A DNA stretch of 41,001 nt, from assembly GCA_020631105.1 (NCBI GenBank), contig JAHDHW010000027.1, positions 1-41,001 on the forward strand, in the 5' to 3' direction. This document shows, piece after piece, positions 18,358-26,601 of this stretch. Each line of letters starts with the position of its first letter. The first letter of the stretch is position 1. The notes beneath the pieces are model-generated. The model saw only the letters and a program-made list of their open reading frames with translations, searched no databases and had not been told where the DNA came from. The DNA is from Saprospiraceae bacterium. Lineage in GTDB: Bacteria > Bacteroidota > Bacteroidia > Chitinophagales > Saprospiraceae. The translations under genes were made by a program, and so were the position numbers.

Positions 18358-18909
18358 TTAATTACTTAGTGCTACTTTTTTTTTAATTACGTTGATCTTA
18401 CCATCATCGCCAAATAGTTCTTTCGACTTTTTGTTGTATGCCAATGCTGCTTCTTCAGCAGTAGAAAACATACCGATGTGGACAGATTTTCGGTTAACTG
18501 ATATTACCGCTCGATATCTGTTATTCTCTTTGTAAACTCCGGTATAACCTACTTTGCTGCTGGTTTTACGTTGTCTACTTGCAACGGATCTTGAACGATA
18601 AACCAAGTTATCTAATCTACAATCTAGTTTGTTACCATTCTTCGCACCAACCAGGTTTTTGCCAGAGCCTTTAGAATCACCTAAAAACTTTTCAGCAACT
18701 AACTTGTGCAGGTAAATAGTTTCTGTTTTGTATCCGCCACCAGCTTTAGGCCAGGTTTTCTGGAATACAGCACATCCACTAGAATGCCGCCTTAGATTGT
18801 TGATAAAATCTACCTTTACCAGGTAGGGGTCTGTAGTAAGGTATTCATATACCTTAGAATCCAGAATGACAGTATCATCTGCATTCTTTAGTTTTACTTT
18901 GTACAACAC
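18358..18909 (-). CDS. Degenerate HNH-like plus AP2 DNA-binding domain protein
   Basis: The 183-aa protein joins two DNA-binding modules. Residues ~60-112 resemble the HNH fold of homing endonucleases (YLHKLVAEKFLG, then NLVGAKNGNKLDCRLDNLVY), but the usual Asn/Asp-His before the KxGNK segment is Val-Gly, so the catalytic histidine is missing. Residues ~121-170 are an AP2/ERF domain (GYTGVYKENNRYRAVI, HIGMFSTAEEAALAYN). The N-terminal ~55 residues are unassigned. Loss of the catalytic residue suggests DNA binding without cutting, perhaps as a regulator; this is inference. It converges with ychF and diverges from ribD. An exact promoter match lies ~210 bases upstream, implying a long leader. 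Confidence 0.75.
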   Translation of the reverse strand: MLYKVKLKNADDTVILDSKVYEYLTTDPYLVKVDFINNLRRHSSGCAVFQKTWPKAGGGYKTETIYLHKLVAEKFLGDSKGSGKNLVGAKNGNKLDCRLDNLVYRSRSVASRQRKTSSKVGYTGVYKENNRYRAVISVNRKSVHIGMFSTAEEAALAYNKKSKELFGDDGKINVIKKKVALSN

Positions 18910-19299
18910 GCTCTCTCAATTTAAGTTAAAAAATTAGCCTTTTAATTATGTAGAATTTTGATTCTATCTTTTGTATTGTATTTTAACTTAATGTGAAAAT
19001 AGTATAATAATCTCTCACAATTCTATTACTTTCGCGAAAAGCTAAAATAGGTATACATTCCGAAGAATGAAACAATGTTGTAAGTACTGAGGATTATTTT
19101 ATAATATAGCTGAGGACTTAAACAAAAGTAAGAAGTTTTGAAACAAATTCAAATTACTTTACAAGAATATCCCTCATTTTAAGTGTTTCATCACCAAAAG
19201 GGTGATATTTTATGCCTTTAAAAGGTATACGCAGAAAAAAGGAAACAGTTTTGTTTAACCTTGTTTTTCATCTCTTTATATAGTAATTATTTTTAACCT
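18910..19299. other. 390-base divergent intergenic region
   Basis: AT-rich, with no gene seen. It holds a minus-strand promoter match (19123-19153), a small hairpin CATTC-CGAA-GAATG (19056-19069) inside the would-be leader of the HNH-AP2 gene, and ATCACC/GGTGAT around AAAAG (19190-19206) upstream of ribD. I found no FMN riboswitch pattern before ribD. A weak -7-like box (TAACCTTG, 19257-19264) precedes ribD. Confidence 0.5.
19123..19153 (-). promoter_or_regulatory. Promoter match for the HNH-AP2 gene
   Basis: On the minus strand, TTTG (19153-19150), 19 bases, TACTTTTG (19130-19123) fits the consensus exactly. Transcription would begin near 19116, leaving a ~200-base leader before the ATG at 18909. 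Confidence 0.5.
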
Positions 19300-20358
19300 T
19301 TGAATAATACTTTGGTCACAGATTCCAAAACCATATTTTTTGTAAAACGTTGCTTTGACCTGGCTCAGTTAGGCAAAAATGGCGCTTCACCTAACCCTAT
19401 TGTTGGAGCAGTATTGGTTCATAACGACCAGATTATTGGCGAAGGGTACCACAAAAAACATGGTACTGCGCATGCAGAAGTCAATGCTCTGGCGAGTGTA
19501 AAAGACCATCATAAACACTTAATTCCTTCCAGTACAATCTATGTTAGCTTGGAGCCTTGTTGCATATTTGGGAGTACTCCCCCGTGTACCAACCTCATCA
19601 TTAAACATAAAATCTCTAAGGTAGTATTTGCCTGCATTGATCGAACTGCAGGGGTATTAGGCAAAAGTATCAATCTACTTGAAGAGGCTGGTGTTGAGGT
19701 TACCAGTGGAATATTAGAAAAAGATGGTGCTTTTATTGTACAGCCAAGGACGGTTTATACTACTCAAAAGCGCCCCTATATTATCCTAAAATATGCGGTG
19801 AGCCAAGATGGATATATGGGTAAAGCAGATCAGCAGATTTGGATGACCAATAGCTTTTCGAAACGATTAGTTCACCGCTGGCGAAGCGAATCCAATGCCA
19901 TTATTGTGGGTACCAATACTGCCGAACTTGACAATCCTCAACTGACAAATCGCCTTTTCTACGGGCCATCTCCCTTAAGGATTGTTTTAGATCGAAGTGC
20001 TCGTCTTAGCAAAAAACTTAATATTTTTGACGGGCAACAGCCTACCTGGGTGATCACTGAATGTCCGGATCAATTTGATGCCAAGCAAAACCTACAGATC
20101 ATTCAAATTGACTTTGATGAGCATCTTCTAGAACGATTAATGACAAAGCTTTATACCGCCAAAGTCGGAATCCTAATCGTAGAAGGTGGGCAAAGACTTC
20201 TGGAGTCCTTTATTCAACATAATCTTTGGGACGAAGCAAGAGTCTTTGAAACCTCCAAGGTCCTTGAATCGGGTATAAAAGCACCAATTCTAAATCTCCA
20301 GCCCAAACGGATTATCCCGATAAAAGATGATGTTTTGAAGGTTTTTTATGCTTCATAA
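19300..20358 (+). CDS. ribD: Bifunctional riboflavin deaminase/reductase RibD
   Basis: It catalyses the deamination and side-chain reduction steps of riboflavin synthesis. The N-terminal deaminase domain carries the zinc site His58-Ala-Glu60 and Cys87/Cys96 in EPCCIFGSTPPC. The C-terminal reductase domain runs from ~150 (ILKYAVSQDGYMG) and includes AIIVGTNTAELDNPQLTNR and the late ILIVEGGQRLLESFI. At 352 aa it is complete. The start is TTG at 19300; another TTG follows four codons later and the conserved region begins by residue ~12, so the exact start is uncertain by a few residues. It stands alone, away from other riboflavin genes. Confidence 0.95.
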   Translation: MNNTLVTDSKTIFFVKRCFDLAQLGKNGASPNPIVGAVLVHNDQIIGEGYHKKHGTAHAEVNALASVKDHHKHLIPSSTIYVSLEPCCIFGSTPPCTNLIIKHKISKVVFACIDRTAGVLGKSINLLEEAGVEVTSGILEKDGAFIVQPRTVYTTQKRPYIILKYAVSQDGYMGKADQQIWMTNSFSKRLVHRWRSESNAIIVGTNTAELDNPQLTNRLFYGPSPLRIVLDRSARLSKKLNIFDGQQPTWVITECPDQFDAKQNLQIIQIDFDEHLLERLMTKLYTAKVGILIVEGGQRLLESFIQHNLWDEARVFETSKVLESGIKAPILNLQPKRIIPIKDDVLKVFYAS

Positions 20359-20463
20359 CAAATTTGATATTTTCTTAACATATGCTTGCACACTTATTGC
20401 AAAACAGGGTATATAAACCGATGTGATGTCAAGTGATTTGAAGATTAACCTTAACTCAAAACC

Positions 20464-20502
20464 GAGGGGAATTCCTTCTGTTTTCTTAACGGGTTCCCCC
20501 TC
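20464..20502 (+). terminator. Possible terminator after ribD
   Basis: GAGGGGAA (20464-20471) and TTCCCCCTC (20494-20502) can pair around a ~22-base loop. No clear T-run follows, so this is weak. Confidence 0.35.
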
Positions 20503-20634
20503 ATCCTTAAATTATAGTTAATCTTTTATTAAAGTACTTAGTATGAATAAGGCATCATTTGAATAATTGGTTTTAATGTACTTATATTGAAGTGGCATTT
20601 TACCACAATCCCTTTTCAAAACTCAGTCTAATAA

Positions 20635-21210
20635 ATGAGAGAAGTGATGAGAAAGCTTTTTATACCTTTGTTAATAGCTGTGCTGTCGATATCTACGTGG
20701 TCTTTTACGTTTAAAACGGAAGGAATACAATGGTACTCTTGGGAACAAGCGACAGAGTTGGCCAAAAACGATAAAAAGAAGCTTTTAGTTTTTATCTATT
20801 CAGAAAATTGTAACTGGTGTAAGCTTATGGAAGATTCTACTTTCAATGAGCCCCATATCGCTTCGTATATCAACGAAAATTATTATGCTGTAAAATTTGA
20901 TGCACAACATAAAGAGCCTATTTCTTTTAAGGGAGAAGAGTACAATTACGTTGAACAAAAGATTGGTGGTTATCATGAATTTGCGGCTGCCCTCACTGGA
21001 GGTAAATTAGTGTTTCCAATGTCCGTTTTTGTTGATGAAGAAGGGAGAGTATTGCAATCCATCCAAGGGTACAAAGAGCCCGAAGTTTTTGAAATGATCC
21101 TCACCTTCTATGGTGATAATTATCATATGGAAAGACCCTGGAAGAATCACGTTCGTTCCTACGTCCCCTTAACCCGAAAGTCTGGTACGATTTATATCTC
21201 GGATGAATAG
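20635..21210 (+). CDS. Exported thioredoxin-fold protein
   Basis: The 191-aa product has a signal sequence (LFIPLLIAVLSISTWSF) and a thioredoxin fold with the active site Cys-Asn-Trp-Cys in SENCNWCKLMEDSTF, typical of the DUF255/SoxW-like or thioredoxin_7 group. The cis-proline region is FPMSVFVDEEGRV. It probably acts as a periplasmic disulfide reductase or chaperone, perhaps in cytochrome or copper-protein maturation; no partner is adjacent. ATG codons at 20635 and 20647 are both possible; the second gives a cleaner signal peptide. Confidence 0.8.
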   Translation: MREVMRKLFIPLLIAVLSISTWSFTFKTEGIQWYSWEQATELAKNDKKKLLVFIYSENCNWCKLMEDSTFNEPHIASYINENYYAVKFDAQHKEPISFKGEEYNYVEQKIGGYHEFAAALTGGKLVFPMSVFVDEEGRVLQSIQGYKEPEVFEMILTFYGDNYHMERPWKNHVRSYVPLTRKSGTIYISDE

Positions 21211-21220
21211 ATAAGTTCGT

Positions 21221-22801
21221 CTAAAACCAAGAAGACTTTTTACGTCGTTTACTCCTACCACCAATTCCTAATACACCAAGCAATCCTCTGGTCAATTCCC
21301 TGGCAACTGTTCTTCCGATTTGACGAGTAGTCGTACTTTCGAAGACTTGCTCAAAAGTACTCTTATCTTTTCGGCTTCTCCTTCTGGAAGATTTTGACGC
21401 TTTCTCTTGTTGCTTTTTAAGCTCCGCTTGTTTTTCAGCCTCTTGAGCATCTTCTATCTTTTCACCAAGGATTTCGTAAGCACTCTCTCTATCAATTGCC
21501 TCGCTGTATTTGAGAATTAGATTAGAATCAAGTAACAAGGTGTTGATTTCATCATTAGACAAGACATCCATACGAGACTGGGGCGCTCTTAACATCGTAT
21601 GTGCCAAAGGAGTTGGTATCCCCTTCTCGTTCAAAGTGGTTACCAGAGCCTCCCCTATTCCCAATTCTGTCAGTAATTGTTCCACATCATAAAAATCAGT
21701 CAATGGATAATTTTGTGCAGCCAGCTTGATCGCCTTCCGATCCTTGGCTGTAAAAGCTCTTAATGCATGCTGAACTTTTAATCCTAATTGTCCAAGGACA
21801 TCATCCGGAATATCTGCGGGGTTTTGGGTAACAAAGAAGATCCCTACACCTTTTGATCTGATTAGCTTAATAATAGACTCAATCTGGTCCAATAAGGCAT
21901 CCGAGGCTTCCTCAAAAACAAGATGTGCTTCATCAATGAAGATGACCAATTTAGGTTGTTCCACATCACCTTCCTCAGGAAAGGTAGCATACACTTCAGC
22001 CAGCAGTTGTAGCATAAAGGTAGAAAACAGTTTCGGTCGATCCTGAATATCAGTCAGCCGGAGGATAGAGATTACTCCTTTTCCGTCATCATTTAATTTG
22101 CAAAGGTCATCCACATCAAAAGATCGCTCCCCAAAGAAAATATCTGCGCCTTGCTGCTCAAGTTCTACGATTTTTCGCATAATCGCACCAACGGAAGCAG
22201 TAGATAAACGTCCATACTCCCCTTCTATCTCTTTCTTACCTTCATTGGTCATATACTGGATCGTCTTCTTAAAATCTTTCAGGTCTAAAAGAGGAATATT
22301 GTTATCATCGCAATACTTATATACTACAGCTACAATCCCGGATTGTGTACTATTAAGATCGAGAATCTTTGAGAATAATACTGGACCAAATTCTGTTACT
22401 GTCGCACGTAAGCGAGCGCCTTTCTCTTCGGAAAGACTTAAAAACTCAACCGGACTACTTCCCGCTTCAAATGGAAACCCGATTTTTGCATGACGCTCAT
22501 CAATCTTTGGATGCCCTTCACTAGCAACAGCGATTCCACTTAAATCTCCTTTGATATCCATTAGCAAAACCGGGACACTCTTCGCAGACAACTGCTCAGC
22601 AATCACTTGCAAAGTTTTGGTTTTACCAGTACCCGTGGCTCCTGCAATCAAACCATGTCGGTTCATCATTTTCAGCGGAAGTTTTACCAGCGAACCAGTT
22701 AAAACTTCTCCTTCGATCATAGCACCACCCAGCATTATACTATCGCCTTTGAAGGTGTAGCCTTTCTCAATAATTGATTTAAACTCTTCTTGCTTTGACA
22801 T
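21221..22801 (-). CDS. HerA/YjgR-like P-loop ATPase (DUF853)
   Basis: A RecA-like ATPase of the HerA/FtsK superfamily. Walker A is GATGTGKT (residues 54-61) and Walker B LVIFIDEAH. Further matches to the YjgR family are LLMDIKGDLSGIA and FFVTQNPADIPDDVLGQLG. The 526 aa match the family length. The last ~70 residues are a basic, Lys/Arg- and Ser-rich tail containing RRRSRKDKS and ending GIGGRSKRRKKSSWF, which could bind nucleic acid. The cellular role of YjgR is unknown. It starts 5 bases after the nuclease gene on the same strand, so the two are almost certainly co-transcribed. Confidence 0.9.
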   Translation of the reverse strand: MSKQEEFKSIIEKGYTFKGDSIMLGGAMIEGEVLTGSLVKLPLKMMNRHGLIAGATGTGKTKTLQVIAEQLSAKSVPVLLMDIKGDLSGIAVASEGHPKIDERHAKIGFPFEAGSSPVEFLSLSEEKGARLRATVTEFGPVLFSKILDLNSTQSGIVAVVYKYCDDNNIPLLDLKDFKKTIQYMTNEGKKEIEGEYGRLSTASVGAIMRKIVELEQQGADIFFGERSFDVDDLCKLNDDGKGVISILRLTDIQDRPKLFSTFMLQLLAEVYATFPEEGDVEQPKLVIFIDEAHLVFEEASDALLDQIESIIKLIRSKGVGIFFVTQNPADIPDDVLGQLGLKVQHALRAFTAKDRKAIKLAAQNYPLTDFYDVEQLLTELGIGEALVTTLNEKGIPTPLAHTMLRAPQSRMDVLSNDEINTLLLDSNLILKYSEAIDRESAYEILGEKIEDAQEAEKQAELKKQQEKASKSSRRRSRKDKSTFEQVFESTTTRQIGRTVARELTRGLLGVLGIGGRSKRRKKSSWF

Positions 22802-22806
22802 AATAA

Positions 22807-23742
22807 CTATTTGCGTTTATTCCAGTGTTCGATACGTTGTCTTTCTTTGCTTTCATTCATCTTCCATGGACGGACATCAGTCATAGCTTCCAGTTCTTCC
22901 TCAAAAGCATCATCCATAAATTGATGAAAGAAATCAATCCCGGTTAGAGCCTCAACTTCATTTATTGAAACGGCATAATCTCTTAATGGTCGTGTACTTA
23001 CTTCATTTGGCAACAAAAAAGCAATAGCTTTCTTTTCGGGTTCAGCGATATCCAGTAACACTTTGAAGTAATAATCCGGTACTGAGACTTTATTACCTCC
23101 AATTTGCTCTCTTATTCCTTGACTTAAAACTGGTCCAGTTACCACATAAATCTCTCTGAATTTATAGGCCCAATCCCGTACATTCTCTTCCAGCTCTCGC
23201 CAGATACCACCATTAAAATTACGAATTTGGGGACTCATATTACTCATGTAAAAGGTTTCTGACATTGCCCGTTTATTAAAGGCCATATCTCCTGCAGGTA
23301 CCATATGCCCACGATCATAACCAGTACCGTAATAATCTCTGGGAGATGCACTCGCTTTTCGGACTTTAGGATCAGGACGAAAATCTCCGGTACGTTTTAC
23401 ATTAGGTGCCTGAATACTTTCTTTGGTGAGTTTGTAGGCCACCCATTCTGCTTGTTCGTGTTCCTCATTATAAGATAAGGTATAATGCAAGCGTTCAATG
23501 ACTTCTCCGGTAGTAGAGGTTGGCCAAAAGTTATCCGATCCTGCTGCCAAATCAAAATCATTTTCTTCGGCTACAGCTTCTTCTGTTGAATCTACATAGG
23601 GAGAATCTTCTGCAGGTGTTTCACTTTTGTTGAACAAGAAAAACAGAACACCTACAATAGCTGCAAATATTCCTACTTTGGAGATCATTCCACCGCTTGC
23701 CGCAGCTTGTTGTGGCGTGTGATTTCTTCTAAACTTTGTCAT
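22807..23742 (-). CDS. Membrane-anchored DNA/RNA non-specific endonuclease
   Basis: A betabeta-alpha-metal (Serratia nuclease/NucA-like) enzyme. The signature DRGH lies at 143-146 with His146 as general base; the metal-binding Asn is probably Asn177 in NFNGGIW, after MSNMSPQ. Residues ~20-37 form one transmembrane helix preceded by a basic segment (RRNH), so the catalytic domain should face the periplasm. An acidic linker (43-65) follows the helix. Expected activity is Mg-dependent cleavage of DNA and RNA, usually for nucleic-acid scavenging. It is the first gene of a pair with the HerA-like ATPase. Confidence 0.92.
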   Translation of the reverse strand: MTKFRRNHTPQQAAASGGMISKVGIFAAIVGVLFFLFNKSETPAEDSPYVDSTEEAVAEENDFDLAAGSDNFWPTSTTGEVIERLHYTLSYNEEHEQAEWVAYKLTKESIQAPNVKRTGDFRPDPKVRKASASPRDYYGTGYDRGHMVPAGDMAFNKRAMSETFYMSNMSPQIRNFNGGIWRELEENVRDWAYKFREIYVVTGPVLSQGIREQIGGNKVSVPDYYFKVLLDIAEPEKKAIAFLLPNEVSTRPLRDYAVSINEVEALTGIDFFHQFMDDAFEEELEAMTDVRPWKMNESKERQRIEHWNKRK

Positions 23743-23797
23743 AGATTTGAAGTTTTAAAGTGCTTGGTTTAAGACGGAAAGGCTGGCCGATCCGCAA

Positions 23798-24274
23798 TTA
23801 AAGTTTTAATTCAAAGGCCCGGTCGCAACGGGGATTGCAAGACGAGCAAGTCACTTCATCAAATCCTGTTTTGCGATATAGAGACATAGCTGTCTCTAAT
23901 ACACTAGCTGTTTTTAAAGTTACTTTTTGAGCATTTTTGGTTTTTGCCTCTTCTATCAAAAAATTTAACATCCATTTCCCTATTCCTTTGCCCCTGTATT
24001 CTGGCAAAAGGTACATCTTGCGAATTTCAAAGCTATCCGCAGATTCCGGATAAAGTGCAAAAGTACCAACAACGGACTCTTGCTCATTCTTCAAGAGACC
24101 AAAATAGCCTGCACCATAATGCTGCTCAATATCTTTCATATCTACATCGAGACTTTCATCATTCGTATGAAGTCCATATTCTTCAAGCACCTGAAAAATG
24201 AGTGCCTGTGCTGAAGGAATATCTGCATTTGTAGCTGGCAGGTAAGAAATGCCTTTTGGTAAATGGTGTTTCAT
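23798..24274 (-). CDS. GNAT-family N-acetyltransferase
   Basis: An acetyl-CoA-dependent acetyltransferase. The acetyl-CoA-binding loop is the YRGKGIGKWML segment, preceded by the strand FEIRKMYLLPE and followed by KVTLKTASVLETAMSLYRKTGF. The C-terminus CSSCNPRCDRAFEL is cysteine-rich, a pattern seen in one GNAT subgroup. The substrate is unknown. An upstream ATG (24340) is open, but the conserved region begins close to the ATG at 24274 (158 aa), which also leaves room for the divergent promoter of the next gene. Confidence 0.85.
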   Translation of the reverse strand: MKHHLPKGISYLPATNADIPSAQALIFQVLEEYGLHTNDESLDVDMKDIEQHYGAGYFGLLKNEQESVVGTFALYPESADSFEIRKMYLLPEYRGKGIGKWMLNFLIEEAKTKNAQKVTLKTASVLETAMSLYRKTGFDEVTCSSCNPRCDRAFELKL

Positions 24275-24389
24275 TTGCTTGCAATGTAGCTTATTTTGAG
24301 AAAATCTTCCCAAATTTGAAGGCAATTTTTCGCTATTCATCCTTGTTCGATTATCTTAGCCGCATAAACATTTACCCTAAGTCAAATCT

Positions 24390-25229
24390 ATGTATCAAGA
24401 CTCCACATCTTCCTTTTTGCGAAGTTCATTAGTAAGCTTAGGTTTATGTTTTTTTGTATTCGCTGAACTAGCGGCGCAAAATGGCTTGAGTTATGCCGCA
24501 GGCGCCCGGGGTTTGGCAATGGCGAATGCCTCTACTACCTTTCAGGATGTCAACAGCATATTCTCCAATGCCGCTGGCCTGGCCTATATTGATCAAGCCG
24601 GTATAAGTTTATTTGCAGAACAAAGGTTCGCGGTAAGCGAAATTAAATCCGTCCACGCTGGCTTTGCAATGCCTACCAAATCTGGTGTGTTTGGCTTGCG
24701 GATACAATACTATGGTTTTGAGGATTATAATGAACAGGCAATAGGACTTAATTACTCCAGAAAACTGTTGGATAAACTATCTATAGGTGCCCAAATCAAT
24801 TACCTGAATTTTAGAATACCGGAGTACGGCAGTCGAGGATTGCTTTCGTTTGATATTGGCTTTCAATCACAGATTCTGGAAGATCTGCGGCTAGGATTTC
24901 ACCTCGCAAATCCGATTGGACAGGAAGTAGTGGAACTCGATAATTTACCTACGGTGCTGAAGCTTGGCTTAAGTTATAGTCCTTCGGATAAGGTGATGGT
25001 AAATTTAGAGGCCGAAAAAGATATTGATTTGGAGACACGACTGAAAGGAGGTATTGAGTACTGGTTAGTAGATGAGTTGGCCCTTAGAGTAGGTTTTGCC
25101 AGTAATCCGGGGACCTTTAGTTTCGGAGCAGGCTATGCCATCAGCGAAAAATTAAAAATAGACTTTGGAGCTAGTTACCACCAGGTTTTAGGCTTTTCTC
25201 CTGGGATCGGAATCCTGTTCTTTCCTTAG
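24390..25229 (+). CDS. PorV/PorQ-like outer-membrane beta-barrel
   Basis: After a signal peptide (SLVSLGLCFFVFAELAAQ) the mature protein begins with GARGLAMANASTTFQDVNSIFSN and AAGLA, the signature of the PorV/PorQ/UPF0164 group of FadL-like barrels. About a dozen amphipathic strands follow, ending in an aromatic C-terminus (GIGILFFP). PorV and PorQ shuttle cargo in type IX secretion; this 279-aa protein is shorter than PorV (~390) and near PorQ in length, so it may be a PorQ-like accessory barrel. The next gene starts at the base after its stop codon, so the two are coupled. Confidence 0.75.
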   Translation: MYQDSTSSFLRSSLVSLGLCFFVFAELAAQNGLSYAAGARGLAMANASTTFQDVNSIFSNAAGLAYIDQAGISLFAEQRFAVSEIKSVHAGFAMPTKSGVFGLRIQYYGFEDYNEQAIGLNYSRKLLDKLSIGAQINYLNFRIPEYGSRGLLSFDIGFQSQILEDLRLGFHLANPIGQEVVELDNLPTVLKLGLSYSPSDKVMVNLEAEKDIDLETRLKGGIEYWLVDELALRVGFASNPGTFSFGAGYAISEKLKIDFGASYHQVLGFSPGIGILFFP

Positions 25230-25628
25230 ATGACAACATCTCAACATAAATCCACCTGGAGCACCTGGCTCATCATCGCACTAGTCACTTCGATATTGGT
25301 TGCATTAGCTTATTTTATCCTACAAGCAGATAAAGACCAAGCCCAGCAAAGAACAAAAACCAAAAGTGAACTTCCTGCTGCTGCTCCGGAATCAGCCACA
25401 AAAGAAGTTTACAAAAATCTGGATTTAGCCATTCAGGCTTTGGCTAAAGAAAACGAGGTATCCATCACCTTAGATAATCCTTATATGGAAGATTGTGAAG
25501 TACCAGAGTTCTTAAGTCAGAATCTTCCCTTCAAAAAGGTGCTAAGTACGCTTGCCAAAAAATATCAATTAGAGATTCATCAACCAGCACCGAATGAATA
25601 CATCCTCATCGGCGGAACCTGTCAATAG
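25230..25628 (+). CDS. Free-standing STN (secretin/TonB short N-terminal) domain protein
   Basis: The 132-aa protein has a cytoplasmic N-tail, one transmembrane helix (~13-31), a Gln/Lys/Ala-rich linker and then an STN-like domain (LDLAIQALAKENEVSITLDN; LPFKKVLSTLAKKYQLEI; NEYILIGGTC). STN domains normally form the periplasmic N-terminus of secretins or TonB-dependent receptors; here the domain stands alone, anchored in the inner membrane. The two cysteines (EDCEVPEF and GGTCQ) might form a disulfide. Its ATG follows the PorV-like TAG directly, and mqnB begins 14 bases after its stop. Contact with the neighbouring barrel is an inference. Confidence 0.65.
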   Translation: MTTSQHKSTWSTWLIIALVTSILVALAYFILQADKDQAQQRTKTKSELPAAAPESATKEVYKNLDLAIQALAKENEVSITLDNPYMEDCEVPEFLSQNLPFKKVLSTLAKKYQLEIHQPAPNEYILIGGTCQ

Positions 25629-25642
25629 AAAATAAAAAATCA

Positions 25643-26326
25643 ATGTTAATCACTATAGTCTCGGCCACTCCATTTGAAATTCAGCCAACAATAGATTATT
25701 TGACTGAAAAAGGAAAAGTAGAAAGCCCAAATCTCTATGTATTAGAGGAATGTAAAATCCGCATTCTGATTACCGGAGTAGGAATGACTTTAACAGCCTT
25801 GCAATTAGGTCTATACCTCGCCAAAGAACAGCCCAATCTATTGATAAATGCGGGTGTAGCAGGAGCCTTTTCGAAAGAGGTAAGTTTGGGAGATGTGGTC
25901 CATGTTGTAAGTGAGCGATTTGGAGATCTTGGTGCAGAGGATAAAGATGGTAGTTTTATTGACATACATGAAATGGGCCTCATAAAATCAAATGATGCAC
26001 CATTCGAAGAAGGTGTTTTGCTTAATAAACAAGCAGATAAATTTGATTTCCTCCCTAAAGTTAGAGGGATTACCATTAACACCGTCCATGGTCAGTCGGA
26101 CAGCATTACCGCATTTAAAGCAAAGTATACAGTCGATGTAGAAACGATGGAAGGTGTCGCGTTTTTCCTTGCTGCTTTGCAGACGAATACTCCTTTTCTG
26201 GCCATCCGTTCGATTAGTAATTATGTAGAAGCCAGAAACCGTGATGCCTGGGAATTAGGTCTGGCTATTACAAAGCTGAATGAAACTTTAATAGGCTTCA
26301 TCAATAATTTTATCGATAAAAATTAG
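25643..26326 (+). CDS. mqnB: Futalosine hydrolase
   Basis: MqnB removes the base (hypoxanthine) from futalosine to give dehypoxanthine futalosine in the alternative menaquinone pathway. The fold is that of nucleoside phosphorylase/MTA-SAH nucleosidase (LLINAGVAGAFSKEVSLGDVV; VDVETMEGVAFFLAAL). The C-terminal ISNYVEARNRDAWELG is the characteristic MqnB segment. At 227 aa it is the normal length. The gene probably shares a transcript with the barrel and STN genes, and pairs functionally with ubiE at 14938. Confidence 0.9.
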   Translation: MLITIVSATPFEIQPTIDYLTEKGKVESPNLYVLEECKIRILITGVGMTLTALQLGLYLAKEQPNLLINAGVAGAFSKEVSLGDVVHVVSERFGDLGAEDKDGSFIDIHEMGLIKSNDAPFEEGVLLNKQADKFDFLPKVRGITINTVHGQSDSITAFKAKYTVDVETMEGVAFFLAALQTNTPFLAIRSISNYVEARNRDAWELGLAITKLNETLIGFINNFIDKN

Positions 26327-26601
26327 GTCATTTTCCGCATTTAGTTGTAATTTTTGCACTAAATAAATGGAATATCTGCATTTTAATACATTCATGCGGA
26401 GATACTGATTTCTATAAAATGATTTGACAATCTTCTTTTTGTCAGTTCTACCAACAATTTCTTTGAAGGGACCTAGCCATTGAAATTATAATTTTTGTTT
26501 TTTAAATCACTTCATAAATTAATTTTTAAAACAACTCCATTAGAAATTCACTCTGGTGAATCTTATATCCCAATTTTTTCGCTTACAAAACACCAACACT
26601 T

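Noticed and set aside
19190-19299. FMN riboswitch upstream of ribD
   Set aside because: The conserved FMN-riboswitch core is not visible; only a small 6-bp hairpin is present.
21221-23742. HerA-like ATPase plus nuclease as an anti-phage system
   Set aside because: The ATPase fits the housekeeping YjgR family and the nuclease is predicted to be periplasmic; no other defence gene is near. Kept only as a pairing to test.
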